This document shows, in pieces, positions 51,413 to 64,000 of a stretch of DNA of 64,000 nt. Each line of letters opens with the position of its first letter. The first letter of the stretch is position 1. Source of the stretch: Aulostomus chinensis (Eukaryota > Chordata > Actinopteri > Syngnathiformes > Aulostomidae); the NCBI GenBank assembly GCA_037954235.1, contig JBBMOA010000069.1, positions 1 through 64,000 of the forward strand, given 5' to 3'. Made by a program: the position numbers and the translations under genes. A model generated the notes under the pieces. The model was not told the DNA's origin. It saw only the letters and a program-made list of their open reading frames with translations, and ran no database searches.

Positions 51413-54400
51413 AGAAAACACTATTTGTGACCTGTGATACAAAAATGCTCTAACTTTTCTTCAAAGTGAGTTTTCAGTCAAGTTTCAACCTGAAAGCATA
51501 GAAAGATGCATAAACTTGAAGTTACAGGTTGATTTCAGTGAGTTTTCATCAAAATACAGGAGTTTTGCATGAAGTGTTCATTTTGGCCTTCTCTCGCTGA
51601 GAAAACACTATTTGTGACCTGCGAAACAAAACAGCCATAACTTTTGTTCAAAGTGAGTTTTCAGTCAAGTTTCAACCTGAAAGCATAGAAAGATGCATAA
51701 ACTTGAAGTTACAGCTTGATTTCAGTGAGTTTTCATCAAAATACAGGAGGTCTGCATGAAGTGTTCATTTTGGCCTTCTCTCGCTGAGAAAACGCTATTT
51801 GTGACGTGGGACACAAAACAGCCATAACTTTTGTTCAAAGTGAGTTTTCAGTCAAGTTTCAACCTGAAAGCATAGAAAGATGCATAAACTTGAAGTTACA
51901 GCTTGATTTCAGTGAGTTTTCATCAAAATACAGGAGTTCTGCATGAAGTGTTCATTTTGGCCTTCTCTCGCTGAGAAAACACTATTTGTGACCTGTGATA
52001 CAAAAATGCTCTAACTTTTCTTCAAAGTGAGTTTTCAGTCAAGTTTCAACCTGAAAGCATAGAAAGATGCATAAACTTGAAGTTACAGCTTGATTTCAGT
52101 GAGTTTTCATCAAAATACAGGAGTTCTGCATGAAGTGTTCATTTTGGCCTTCTCTCGCTGAGAAAACGCTATTTGTGACCTGTGAAACAAAAATGCTCTA
52201 ACTTTTGTTCAAAGTGAGTTTTCAGTCAAGTTTCAACCTGAAAGCATAGAAAGATGCATAAACTTGAAGTTACAGCTTGATTTCAGTGAGTTTTCATCAA
52301 AATACAGGAGGTCTGCATGAAGTGTTCATTTTGGCCTTCTCTCGCTGAGAAAACGCTATTTGTGACGTGGGACACAAAACAGCCATAACTTTTGTTCAAA
52401 GTGAGTTTTCAGTCAAGTTTCAACCTGAAAGCATAGAAAGATGCATAAACTTGAAGTTACAGCTTGATTTCAGTGAGTTTTCATCAAAATACAGGAGTTC
52501 TGCATGAAGTGTTCATTTTGGCCTTCTCTCGCTGAGAAAACACTATTTGTGACCTGTGATACAAAAATGCTCTAACTTTTCTTCAAAGTGAGTTTTCAGT
52601 CAAGTTTCAACCTGAAAGCATAGAAAGATGCATAAACTTGAAGTTACAGCTTGATTTCAGTGAGTTTTCATCAAAATACAGGAGTTCTGCATGAAGTGTT
52701 CATTTTGGCCTTCTCTCGCTGAGAAAACGCTATTTGTGACCTGTGAAACAAAAATGCTCTAACTTTTGTTCAAAGTGAGTTTTCAGTCAAGTTTCAACCT
52801 GAAAGCATAGAAAGATGCATAAACTTGAAGTTACAGCTTGATTTCAGTGAGTTTTCATCAAAATACAGGAGTTCTGCATGAAGTGTTCATTTTGGCCTTC
52901 TCTCGCTGAGAAAACACTATTTGTGACCTGTGATACAAAAATGCTCTAACTTTTCTTCAAAGTGAGTTTTCAGTCAAGTTTCAACCTGAAAGCATAGAAA
53001 GATGCATAAACTTGAAGTTACAGCTTGATTTCAGTGAGTTTTCATCAAAATACAGGAGTTCTGCATGAAGTGTTCATTTTGGCCTTCTCTCGCTGAGAAA
53101 ACACTATTTGTGACCTGCGACACAAAACAGCCATAACTTTTGTTCAAAGTGAGTTTTCAGTCAAGTTTCAACCTGAAAGCATAGAAAGATGCATAAACTT
53201 GAAGTTACAGGTGGATTTCAGTGAGTTTTCATCAAAATACAGGAGTTCTGCATGAAGTGTTCATTTTGGCCTTCTCTCGCTGAGAAAACACTATTTGTGA
53301 CCTGTGATACAAAAATGCTCTAACTTTTCTTCAAAGTGAGTTTTCAGTCAAGTTTCAACCTGAAAGCATAGAAAGATGCATAAACTTGAAGTTACAGCTT
53401 GATTTCAGTGAGTTTTCATCAAAATACAGGAGTTCTGCATGAAGTGTTCATTTTGGCCTTCTCTCGCTGAGAAAACGCTATTTGTGACGTGGACACAAAA
53501 CAGCCATAACTTTTGTTCAAAGTGAGTTTTCAGTCAAGTTTCAACCTGAAAGCATAGAAAGATGCATAAACTTGAAGTTACAGCTTGATTTCAGTGAGTT
53601 TTCATCAAAATACAGGAGTTCTGCATGAAGTGTTCATTTTGGCCTTCTCTCGCTGAGAAAACGCTATTTGTGACCTGTGATACAAAAATGCTCTAACTTT
53701 TCTTCAAAGTGAGTTTTCAGTCAAGTTTCAACCTGAAAGCATAGAAAGATGCATAAACTTGAAGTTACAGGTGGATTTCAGTGAGTTTTCATCAAAATAC
53801 AGGAGTTCTGCATGAAGTGTTCGTTTTGGCCTTCTCTCGCTGAGAAAACACTATTTGTGACCTGTGATACAAAAATGCTCTAACTTTTCTTCAAAGTGAG
53901 TTTTCAGTCAAGTTTCAACCTGAAAGCATAGAAAGATGCATAAACTTGAAGTTACAGGTGGATTTCAGTGAGTTTTCATCAAAATACAGGAGTTCTGCAT
54001 GAAGTGTTCATTTTGGCCTTCTCTCGCTGAGAAAACACTATTTGTGACCTGCGACACAAAACAGCCATAACTTTTGTTCAAAGTGAGTTTTCAGTCAAGT
54101 TTCAACCTGAAAGCATAGAAAGATGCATAAACTTGAAGTTACAGGTGGATTTCAGTGAGTTTTCATCAAAATACAGGAGTTCTGCATGAAGTGTTCATTT
54201 TGGCCTTCTCTCGCTGAGAAAACACTATTTGTGACCTGTGATACAAAAATGCTCTAACTTTTCTTCAAAGTGAGTTTTCAGTCAAGTTTCAACCTGAAAG
54301 CATAGAAAGATGCATAAACTTGAAGTTACAGCTTGATTTCAGTGAGTTTTCATCAAAATACAGGAGTTTTGCATGAAGTGTTCATTTTGGCCTTCTCTCG

Positions 54401-56645
54401 CTGAGAAAACGCTATTTGTGACGTGGGACACAAAACAGCCATAACTTTTGTTCAAAGTGAGTTTTCAGTCAAGTTTCAACCTGAAAGCATAGAAAGATGC
54501 ATAAACTTGAAGTTACAGCTTGATTTCAGTGAGTTTTCATCAAAATACAGGAGTTCTGCATGAAGTGTTCATTTTGGCCTTCTCTCGCTGAGAAAACGCT
54601 ATTTGTGACGTGGGACACAAAACAGCCATAACTTTTGTTCAAAGTGAGTTTTCAGTCAAGTTTCAACCTGAAAGCATAGAAAGATGCATAAACTTGAAGT
54701 TACAGCTTGATTTCAGTGAGTTTTCATCAAAATACAGGAGTTTGCATGAAGTGTTCATTTTGGCCTTCTCTCGCTGAGAAAACGCTATTTGTGACGTGGG
54801 ACACAAAACAGCCATAACTTTTGTTCAAAGTGAGTTTTCAGTCAAGTTTCAACCTGAAAGCATAGAAAGATGCATAAACTTGAAGTTACAGCTTGATTTC
54901 AGTGAGTTTTCATCAAAATACAGGAGTTCTGCATGAAGTGTTCATTTGGCCTTCTCTCGCTGAGAAAACGCTATTTGTGACGTGGGACACAAAACAGCCA
55001 TAACTTTTGTTCAAAGTGAGTTTTCAGTCAAGTTTCAACCTGAAAGCATAGAAAGATGCATAAACTTGAAGTTACAGGTGGATTTCAGTGAGTTTTCATC
55101 AAAATACAGGAGTTCTGCATGAAGTGTTCATTTTGGCCTTCTCTCGCTGAGAAAACGCTATTTGTGACGTGGGACACAAAACAGCCATAACTTTTGTTCA
55201 AAGTGAGTTTTCAGTCAAGTTTCAACCTGAAAGCATAGAAAGATGCATAAACTTGAAGTTACAGGTGGATTTCAGTGAGTTTTCCTCAAAATACAGGAGT
55301 TCTGCATGAAGTGTTCATTTTGGCCTTCTCTCGCTGAGAAAACACTATTTGTGACCTGTGATACAAAAATGCTCTAACTTTTCTTCAAAGTGAGTTTTCA
55401 GTCAAGTTTCAACCTGAAAGCATAGAAAGATGCATAAACTTGAAGTTACAGGTGATTTCAGTGAGTTTTCATCAAAATACAGGAGTTTTGCATGAAGTGT
55501 TCATTTTGGCCTTCTCTCGCTGAGAAAACACTATTTGTGACCTGCGACACAAAACAGCCATAACTTTTGTTCAAAGTGAGTTTTCAGTCAAGTTTCAACC
55601 TGAAAGCATAGAAAGATGCATAAACTTGAAGTTACAGCTTGATTTCAGTGAGTTTTCATCAAAATACAGGAGGTCTGCATGAAGTGTTCATTTTGGCCTT
55701 CTCTCGCTGAGAAAACGCTATTTTGTGACGTGGGACACAAAACAGCCATAACTTTTGTTCAAAGTGAGTTTTCAGTCAAGTTTCAACCTGAAAGCATAGA
55801 AAGATGCATAAACTTGAAGTTACAGCTTGATTTCAGTGAGTTTTCATCAAAATACAGGAGTTCTGCATGAAGTGTTCATTTTGGCCTTCTCTCGCTGAGA
55901 AAACACTATTTGTGACCTGTGATACAAAAATGCTCTAACTTTTCTTCAAAGTGAGTTTTCAGTCAAGTTTCAACCTGAAAGCATAGAAAGATGCATAAAC
56001 TTGAAGTTACAGCTTGATTTCAGTGAGTTTTCATCAAAATACAGGAGTTCTGCATGAAGTGTTCATTTTGGCCTTCTCTCGCTGAGAAAACGCTATTTGT
56101 GACGTGGGACAAAAAACAGCCATAACTTTTGTTCAAAGTGAGTTTTCAGTCAAGTTTCAACCTGAAAGCATAGAAAGATGCATAAACTTGAAGTTACAGC
56201 TTGATTTCAGTGAGTTTTCATCAAAATACAGGAGTTCTGCATGAAGTGTTCATTTTGGCCTTCTCTCGCTGAGAAAACGCTATTTGTGACGTGGGACACA
56301 AAACAGCCATAACTTTTGTTCAAAGTGAGTTTTCAGTCAAGTTTCAACCTGAAAGCATAGAAAGATGCATAAACTTGAAGTTACAGGTGGATTTCAGTGA
56401 GTTTTCATCAAAATACAGGAGTTCTGCATGAAGTGTTCATTTTGGCCTTCTCTCGCTGAGAAAACGCTATTTGTGACGTGGGACACAAAACAGCCATAAC
56501 TTTTGTTCAAAGTGAGTTTTCAGTCAAGTTTCAACCTGAAAGCATAGAAAGATGCATAAACTTGAAGTTACAGGTGGATTTCAGTGAGTTTTCCTCAAAA
56601 TACAGGAGTTCTGCATGAAGTGTTCATTTTGGCCTTCTCTCGCTG
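51413..56645 (+). repeat. 28-monomer higher-order unit 2 (25 plus a 3-monomer duplication)
   Basis: 5233 bp. It repeats the marker order of the preceding unit: gaggtctgc 51750, gtgaaac 52186, gttcgttt 53823, gaggtctgc 55673, extra T near 55722, gacaaaaaac 56112, ttttcctc near 56591. The gaggtctgc-gtgaaac pair occurs twice, 561 bp apart (51750/52186 and 52311/52747), showing a local 3-monomer duplication. Four one-base deletions (near 53491, 54741, 54945 and 55452) and one insertion account for the -3 from 28 x 187. Confidence 0.82.
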
Positions 56646-59600
56646 AGAAAACACTATTTGTGACCTGTGATACAAAAATGCTCTAACTTTTCTTCAAAGT
56701 GAGTTTTCAGTCAAGTTTCAACCTGAAAGCATAGAAAGATGCATAAACTTGAAGTTACAGGTTGATTTCAGTGAGTTTTCATCAAAATACAGGAGTTTTG
56801 CATGAAGTGTTCATTTTGGCCTTCTCTCGCTGAGAAAACACTATTTGTGACCTGCGAAACAAAACAGCCATAACTTTTGTTCAAAGTGAGTTTTCAGTCA
56901 AGTTTCAACCTGAAAGCATAGAAAGATGCATAAACTTGAAGTTACAGCTTGATTTCAGTGAGTTTTCATCAAAATACAGGAGGTCTGCATGAAGTGTTCA
57001 TTTTGGCCTTCTCTCGCTGAGAAAACGCTATTTGTGACGTGGGACACAAAACAGCCATAACTTTTGTTCAAAGTGAGTTTTCAGTCAAGTTTCAACCTGA
57101 AAGCATAGAAAGATGCATAAACTTGAAGTTACAGCTTGATTTCAGTGAGTTTTCATCAAAATACAGGAGTTCTGCATGAAGTGTTCATTTTGGCCTTCTC
57201 TCGCTGAGAAAACACTATTTGTGACCTGTGATACAAAAATGCTCTAACTTTTCTTCAAAGTGAGTTTTCAGTCAAGTTTCAACCTGAAAGCATAGAAAGA
57301 TGCATAAACTTGAAGTTACAGCTTGATTTCAGTGAGTTTTCATCAAAATACAGGAGTTCTGCATGAAGTGTTCATTTTGGCCTTCTCTCGCTGAGAAAAC
57401 GCTATTTGTGACCTGTGAAACAAAAATGCTCTAACTTTTGTTCAAAGTGAGTTTTCAGTCAAGTTTCAACCTGAAAGCATAGAAAGATGCATAAACTTGA
57501 AGTTACAGCTTGATTTCAGTGAGTTTTCATCAAAATACAGGAGTTCTGCATGAAGTGTTCATTTTGGCCTTCTCTCGCTGAGAAAACACTATTTGTGACC
57601 TGTGATACAAAAATGCTCTAACTTTTCTTCAAAGTGAGTTTTCAGTCAAGTTTCAACCTGAAAGCATAGAAAGATGCATAAACTTGAAGTTACAGCTTGA
57701 TTTCAGTGAGTTTTCATCAAAATACAGGAGTTCTGCATGAAGTGTTCATTTTGGCCTTCTCTCGCTGAGAAAACACTATTTGTGACCTGCGACACAAAAC
57801 AGCCATAACTTTTGTTCAAAGTGAGTTTTCAGTCAAGTTTCAACCTGAAAGCATAGAAAGATGCATAAACTTGAAGTTACAGGTGGATTTCAGTGAGTTT
57901 TCATCAAAATACAGGAGTTCTGCATGAAGTGTTCATTTTGGCCTTCTCTCGCTGAGAAAACACTATTTGTGACCTGTGATACAAAAATGCTCTAACTTTT
58001 CTTCAAAGTGAGTTTTCAGTCAAGTTTCAACCTGAAAGCATAGAAAGATGCATAAACTTGAAGTTACAGCTTGATTTCAGTGAGTTTTCATCAAAATACA
58101 GGAGTTCTGCATGAAGTGTTCATTTTGGCCTTCTCTCGCTGAGAAAACGCTATTTGTGACGTGGGACACAAAACAGCCATAACTTTTGTTCAAAGTGAGT
58201 TTTCAGTCAAGTTTCAACCTGAAAGCATAGAAAGATGCATAAACTTGAAGTTACAGCTTGATTTCAGTGAGTTTTCATCAAAATACAGGAGTTCTGCATG
58301 AAGTGTTCATTTTGGCCTTCTCTCGCTGAGAAAACGCTATTTGTGACCTGTGATACAAAAATGCTCTAACTTTTCTTCAAAGTGAGTTTTCAGTCAAGTT
58401 TCAACCTGAAAGCATAGAAAGATGCATAAACTTGAAGTTACAGGTGGATTTTAGTGAGTTTTCATCAAAATACAGGAGTTCTGCATGAAGTGTTCATTTT
58501 GGCCTTCTCTCGCTGAGAAAACACTATTTGTGACCTGTGATACAAAAATGCTCTAACTTTTCTTCAAAGTGAGTTTTCAGTCAAGTTTCAACCTGAAAGC
58601 ATAGAAAGATGCATAAACTTGAAGTTACAGGTGGATTTCAGTGAGTTTTCATCAAAATACAGGAGTTCTGCATGAAGTGTTCATTTTGGCCTTCTCTCGC
58701 TGAGAAAACACTATTTGTGACCTGCGACACAAAACAGCCATAACTTTTGTTCAAAGTGAGTTTTCAGTCAAGTTTCAACCTGAAAGCATAGAAAGATGCA
58801 TAAACTTGAAGTTACAGGTGGATTTCAGTGAGTTTTCATCAAAATACAGGAGTTCTGCATGAAGTGTTCATTTTGGCCTTCTCTCGCTGAGAAAACACTA
58901 TTTGTGACCTGTGATACAAAAATGCTCTAACTTTTCTTCAAAGTGAGTTTTCAGTCAAGTTTCAACCTGAAAGCATAGAAAGATGCATAAACTTGAAGTT
59001 ACAGCTTGATTTCAGTGAGTTTTCATCAAAATACAGGAGTTTTGCATGAAGTGTTCATTTTGGCCTTCTCTCGCTGAGAAAACGCTATTTGTGACGTGGG
59101 ACACAAAACAGCCATAACTTTTGTTCAAAGTGAGTTTTCAGTCAAGTTTCAACCTGAAAGCATAGAAAGATGCATAAACTTTAAGTTACAGCTTGATTTC
59201 AGTGAGTTTTCATCAAAATACAGGAGGTCTGCATGAAGTGTTCATTTTGGCCTTCTCTCGCTGAGAAAACGCTATTTTGTGACGTGGGACACAAAACAGC
59301 CATAACTTTTGTTCAAAGTGAGTTTTCAGTCAAGTTTCAACCTGAAAGCATAGAAAGATGCATAAACTTGAAGTTACAGCTTGATTTCAGTGAGTTTTCA
59401 TCAAAATACAGGAGTTCTGCATGAAGTGTTCATTTTGGCCTTCTCTCGCTGAGAAAACACTATTTGTGACCTGTGATACAAAAATGCTCTAACTTTTCTT
59501 CAAAGTGAGTTTTCAGTCAAGTTTCAACCTGAAAGCATAGAAAGATGCATAAACTTGAAGTTACAGCTTGATTTCAGTGAGTTTTCATCAAAATACAGGA

Positions 59601-60199
59601 GTTCTGCATGAAGTGTTCATTTTGGCCTTCTCTCGCTGAGAAAACGCTATTTGTGACGTGGGACACAAAACAGCCATAACTTTTGTTCAAAGTGAGTTTT
59701 CAGTCAAGTTTCAACCTGAAAGCATAGAAAGATGCATAAACTTGAAGTTACAGCTTGATTTCAGTGAGTTTTCATCAAAATACAGGAGTTCTGCATGAAG
59801 TGTTCATTTTGGCCTTCTCTCGCTGAGAAAACGCTATTTGTGACGTGGGACACAAAACAGCCATAACTTTTGTTCAAAGTGAGTTTTCAGTCAAGTTTCA
59901 ACCTGAAAGCATAGAAAGATGCATAAACTTGAAGTTACAGGTGGATTTCAGTGAGTTTTCATCAAAATACAGGAGTTCTGCATGAAGTGTTCATTTTGGC
60001 CTTCTCTCGCTGAGAAAACGCTATTTGTGACGTGGGACACAAAACAGCCATAACTTTTGTTCAAAGTGAGTTTTCAGTCAAGTTTCAACCTGAAAGCATA
60101 GAAAGATGCATAAACTTGAAGTTACAGGTGGATTTCAGTGAGTTTTCCTCAAAATACAGGAGTTCTGCATGAAGTGTTCATTTTGGCCTTCTCTCGCTG
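56646..60199 (+). repeat. 19-monomer contracted higher-order unit 3
   Basis: 3554 bp, 19 monomers plus one extra T. It keeps gcgaaac (56858), gaggtctgc (56983), gtgaaac (57419), the second gaggtctgc (59227), the extra T (near 59275) and ttttcctc (60148), but lacks six monomers of the 25-monomer form, including the gacaaaaaac copy. It carries ggattttagtg (58452), which recurs in the next unit. Confidence 0.8.
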
Positions 60200-63100
60200 A
60201 GAAAACACTATTTGTGACCTGTGATACAAAAATGCTCTAACTTTTCTTCAAAGTGAGTTTTCAGTCAAGTTTCAACCTGAAAGCATAGAAAGATGCATAA
60301 ACTTGAAGTTACAGGTTGATTTCAGTGAGTTTTCATCAAAATTCAGGAGTTTTGCATGAAGTGTTCATTTTGGCCTTCTCTCGCTGAGAAAACACTATTT
60401 GTGACCTGCGACACAAAACAGCCATAACTTTTGTTCAAAGTGAGTTTTCAGTCAAGTTTCAACCTGAAAGCATAGAAAGATGCATAAACTTGAAGTTACA
60501 GCTTGATTTCAGTGAGTTTTCATCAAAATACAGGAGGTCTGCATGAAGTGTTCATTTTGGCCTTCTCTCGCTGAGAAAACGCTATTTGTGACGTGGGACA
60601 CAAAACAGCCATAACTTTTGTTCAAAGTGAGTTTTCAGTCAAGTTTCAACCTGAAAGCATAGAAAGATGCATAAACTTGAAGTTACAGCTTGATTTCAGT
60701 GAGTTTTCATCAAAATACAGGAGTTCTGCATGAAGTGTTCATTTTGGCCTTCTCTCGCTGAGAAAACACTATTTGTGACCTGTGATACAAAAATGCTCTA
60801 ACTTTTCTTCAAAGTGAGTTTTCAGTCAAGTTTCAACCTGAAAGCATAGAAAGATGCATAAACTTGAAGTTACAGCTTGATTTCAGTGAGTTTTCATCAA
60901 AATACAGGAGTTCTGCATGAAGTGTTCATTTTGGCCTTCTCTCGCTGAGAAAACGCTATTTGTGACCTGTGAAACAAAAATGCTCTAACTTTTGTTCAAA
61001 GTGAGTTTTCAGTCAAGTTTCAACCTGAAAGCATAGAAAGATGCATAAACTTGAAGTTACAGCTTGATTTCAGTGAGTTTTCATCAAAATACAGGAGTTC
61101 TGCATGAAGTGTTCATTTTGGCCTTCTCTCGCTGAGAAAACACTATTTGTGACCTGTGATACAAAAATGCTCTAACTTTTCTTCAAAGTGAGTTTTCAGT
61201 CAAGTTTCAACCTGAAAGCATAGAAAGATGCATAAACTTGAAGTTACAGCTTGATTTCAGTGAGTTTTCATCAAAATACAGGAGTTCTGCATGAAGTGTT
61301 CATTTTGGCCTTCTCTCGCTGAGAAAACACTATTTGTGACCTGCGACACAAAACAGCCATAACTTTTGTTCAAAGTGAGTTTTCAGTCAAGTTTCAACCT
61401 GAAAGCATAGAAAGATGCATAAACTTGAAGTTACAGGTGGATTTCAGTGAGTTTTCATCAAAATACAGGAGTTCTGCATGAAGTGTTCATTTTGGCCTTC
61501 TCTCGCTGAGAAAACACTATTTGTGACCTGTGATACAAAAATGCTCTAACTTTTCTTCAAAGTGAGTTTTCAGTCAAGTTTCAACCTGAAAGCATAGAAA
61601 GATGCATAAACTTGAAGTTACAGCTTGATTTCAGTGAGTTTTCATCAAAATACAGGAGTTCTGCATGAAGTGTTCATTTTGGCCTTCTCTCGCTGAGAAA
61701 ACGCTATTTGTGACGTGGGACACAAAACAGCCATAACTTTTGTTCAAAGTGAGTTTTCAGTCAAGTTTCAACCTGAAAGCATAGAAAGATGCATAAACTT
61801 GAAGTTACAGCTTGATTTCAGTGAGTTTTCATCAAAATACAGGAGTTCTGCATGAAGTGTTCATTTTGGCCTTCTCTCGCTGAGAAAACGCTATTTGTGA
61901 CCTGTGATACAAAAATGCTCTAACTTTTCTTCAAAGTGAGTTTTCAGTCAAGTTTCAACCTGAAAGCATAGAAAGATGCATAAACTTGAAGTTACAGGTG
62001 GATTTTAGTGAGTTTTCATCAAAATACAGGAGTTCTGCATGAAGTGTTCATTTTGGCCTTCTCTCGCTGAGAAAACACTATTTGTGACCTGTGATACAAA
62101 AATGCTCTAACTTTTCTTCAAAGTGAGTTTTCAGTCAAGTTTCAACCTGAAAGCATAGAAAGATGCATAAACTTGAAGTTACAGGTGGATTTCAGTGAGT
62201 TTTCATCAAAATACAGGAGTTCTGCATGAAGTGTTCATTTTGGCCTTCTCTCGCTGAGAAAACACTATTTGTGACCTGCGACACAAAACAGCCATAACTT
62301 TTGTTCAAAGTGAGTTTTCAGTCAAGTTTCAACCTGAAAGCATAGAAAGATGCATAAACTTGAAGTTACAGGTGGATTTCAGTGAGTTTTCATCAAAATA
62401 CAGGAGTTCTGCATGAAGTGTTCATTTTGGCCTTCTCTCGCTGAGAAAACACTATTTGTGACCTGTGATACAAAAATGCTCTAACTTTTCTTCAAAGTGA
62501 GTTTTCAGTCAAGTTTCAACCTGAAAGCATAGAAAGATGCATAAACTTGAAGTTACAGCTTGATTTCAGTGAGTTTTCATCAAAATACAGGAGTTTTGCA
62601 TGAAGTGTTCATTTTGGCCTTCTCTCGCTGAGAAAACGCTATTTGTGACGTGGGACACAAAACAGCCATAACTTTTGTTCAAAGTGAGTTTTCAGTCAAG
62701 TTTCAACCTGAAAGCATAGAAAGATGCATAAACTTGAAGTTACAGCTTGATTTCAGTGAGTTTTCATCAAAATACAGGAGTTCTGCATGAAGTGTTCATT
62801 TTGGCCTTCTCTCGCTGAGAAAACGCTATTTGTGACGTGGGACACAAAACAGCCATAACTTTTGTTCAAAGTGAGTTTTCAGTCAAGTTTCAACCTGAAA
62901 GCATAGAAAGATGCATAAACTTGAAGTTACAGCTTGATTTCAGTGAGTTTTCATCAAAATACAGGAGTTCTGCATGAAGTGTTCATTTTGGCCTTCTCTC
63001 GCTGAGAAAACGCTATTTGTGACCTGTGATACAAAAATGCTCTAACTTTTCTTCAAAGTGAGTTTTCAGTCAAGTTTCAACCTGAAAGCATAGAAAGATG

Positions 63101-64000
63101 CATAAACTTGAAGTTACAGGTGGATTTCAGTGAGTTTTCATCAAAATACAGGAGGTCTGCATGAAGTGTTCATTTTGGCCTTCTCTCGCTGAGAAAACGC
63201 TATTTGTGACGTGGGACACAAAACAGCCATAACTTTTGTTCAAAGTGAGTTTTCAGTCAAGTTTCAACCTGAAAGCATAGAAAGATGCATAAACTTGAAG
63301 TTACAGCTTGATTTCAGTGAGTTTTCATCAAAATACAGGAGTTCTGCATGAAGTGTTCATTTTGGCCTTCTCTCGCTGAGAAAACACTATTTGTGACCTG
63401 TGATACAAAAATGCTCTAACTTTTCTTCAAAGTGAGTTTTCAGTCAAGTTTCAACCTGAAAGCATAGAAAGATGCATAAACTTGAAGTTACAGGTGGATT
63501 TCAGTGAGTTTTCATCAAAATACAGGAGTTCTGCATGAAGTGTTCATTTTGGCCTTCTCTCGCTGAGAAAACACTATTTGTGACCTCCGACACAAAACAG
63601 CCATAACTTTTGTTCAAAGTGAGTTTTCAGTCAAGTTTCAACCTGAAAGCATAGAAAGATGCATAAACTTGAAGTTACAGGTTGATTTCAGTGAGTTTTC
63701 ATCAAAATACAGGAGTTCTGCATGAAGTGTTCATTTTGGCCTTCTCTCGCTGAGAAAACACTATTTGTGACCTGCGACACAAAACAGCCATAACTTTTGT
63801 TCAAAGTGAGTTTTCAGTCAAGTTTCAACCTGAAAGCATAGAAAGATGCATAAACTTGAAGTTACAGGTGGATTTCAGTGAGTTTTCATCAAAATACAGG
63901 AGTTCTGCATGAAGTGTTCATTTTGGCCTTCTCTCGCTGAGAAAACACTATTTGTGACCTGTGATACAAAAATGCTCTAACTTTTCTTCAAAGTGAGTTT
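60200..64000 (+). repeat. Higher-order unit 4, partial, cut by the window end
   Basis: It begins like the preceding units (gaggtctgc 60537, gtgaaac 60973, ggattttagtg 62006), with all three markers 19 monomers plus one base after their equivalents. From about 62.6 kb it departs: gaggtctgc at 63155 follows gttttgcatg by three monomers rather than one, and two B monomers follow in a row (63.56-63.94 kb), one with a private cctccgac near 63587. The array continues beyond 64000. Confidence 0.72.

Larger units (their letters stand above)
1..64000 (+). repeat. 187-bp tandem satellite array, probable centromeric satellite
   Basis: The window consists only of head-to-tail copies of one 187 bp, AT-rich monomer, all in one orientation: 342 complete copies from position 1 and a 61 bp partial copy from 63940. 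Diagnostic substitutions recur at exact multiples of 187 bp, for example 29380 and 44340 (80 x 187). No unique sequence, transposon or inversion interrupts it. The period near one nucleosome plus linker and the nested higher-order structure are typical of centromere-core satellites, so a centromeric role is inferred, not shown. The host is probably a eukaryote with a regional centromere. Threespine stickleback GacCEN (reported near 186 bp) is my best guess from memory; heterochromatic non-centromeric satellite remains possible. I found no gene on either strand. Confidence 0.97.

Noticed and set aside
50446..59424. Three identical 63-codon open frames at 50446-50637, 55679-55870 and 59233-59424
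   Set aside because: Identity looks like conservation, but it follows from one T insertion copied with the higher-order units. They mark duplication, not a protein family.
1..64000. CRISPR-like array (regular repeats)
   Set aside because: There are no unique spacers: the whole 187 bp period is repeated, and the period is far too long for a CRISPR unit.

Overview
The whole 64 kb window is one uninterrupted, head-to-tail satellite DNA array. The monomer is 187 bp and about 36-38% GC. In a phase starting at the motif agaaaac (position 1) I count 342 complete monomers plus a 61 bp partial one from 63940. All monomers lie in the same orientation. I see no gene, RNA gene, transposon, CRISPR array, inversion or unique-sequence island. 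Short open frames of 63-73 codons occur, but they are by-products of single-base changes in the satellite and are not annotated as genes.

This points to a eukaryotic centromeric or pericentromeric array. The near-nucleosomal monomer, AT-richness, absence of a CENP-B box, short dyad symmetries and multi-level higher-order structure all fit. From memory the best candidate is a teleost fish: threespine stickleback has a CENP-A-associated satellite (GacCEN) reported as about 186 bp. I cannot confirm a sequence match here, so this is a hypothesis.

The monomers fall into a few types. They differ mainly in a short window (monomer positions 8-47) and at positions 116-118; the rest is almost invariant. 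Type A has tgtgatac and ttttcttc. Type B has tgcgacac and ttttgttc. Type C has aaaacgct plus gacgtggg. Type A' is A with aaaacgct. Type D has gtgaaac with ttttgttc and looks like an A x B/C recombinant.

Layout. 1-11960: mostly A/B and A/C alternation (roughly 374 bp dimers), with many 1-bp indels before 4.3 kb. 11961-16447: a 7-monomer unit, then tandem 5-monomer (935 bp) units. 16448-23921: the least homogenised part, with a mutation-rich patch at 20.40-20.81 kb and a 3-monomer duplication at 18.3-19.4 kb. 23922-31776 and 31777-39630: two near-identical copies of a 42-monomer (7854 bp) block, each with an internal 13-monomer repeat. 39631-46736: a rearranged third copy whose size differs from the second by +7, -4, +6 and -13 monomers, giving the observed 38-monomer spacing. 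46737-64000: a different family of units of 25, 28 (25+3), 19 and a partial number of monomers.

Twenty-six indel events lie between 16.9 and 28.7 kb, then none for 21.8 kb (28.66-50.49 kb). Summing all the indels I found gives -15, which exactly reconciles 342 x 187 with the 63,939 bp of complete monomers.
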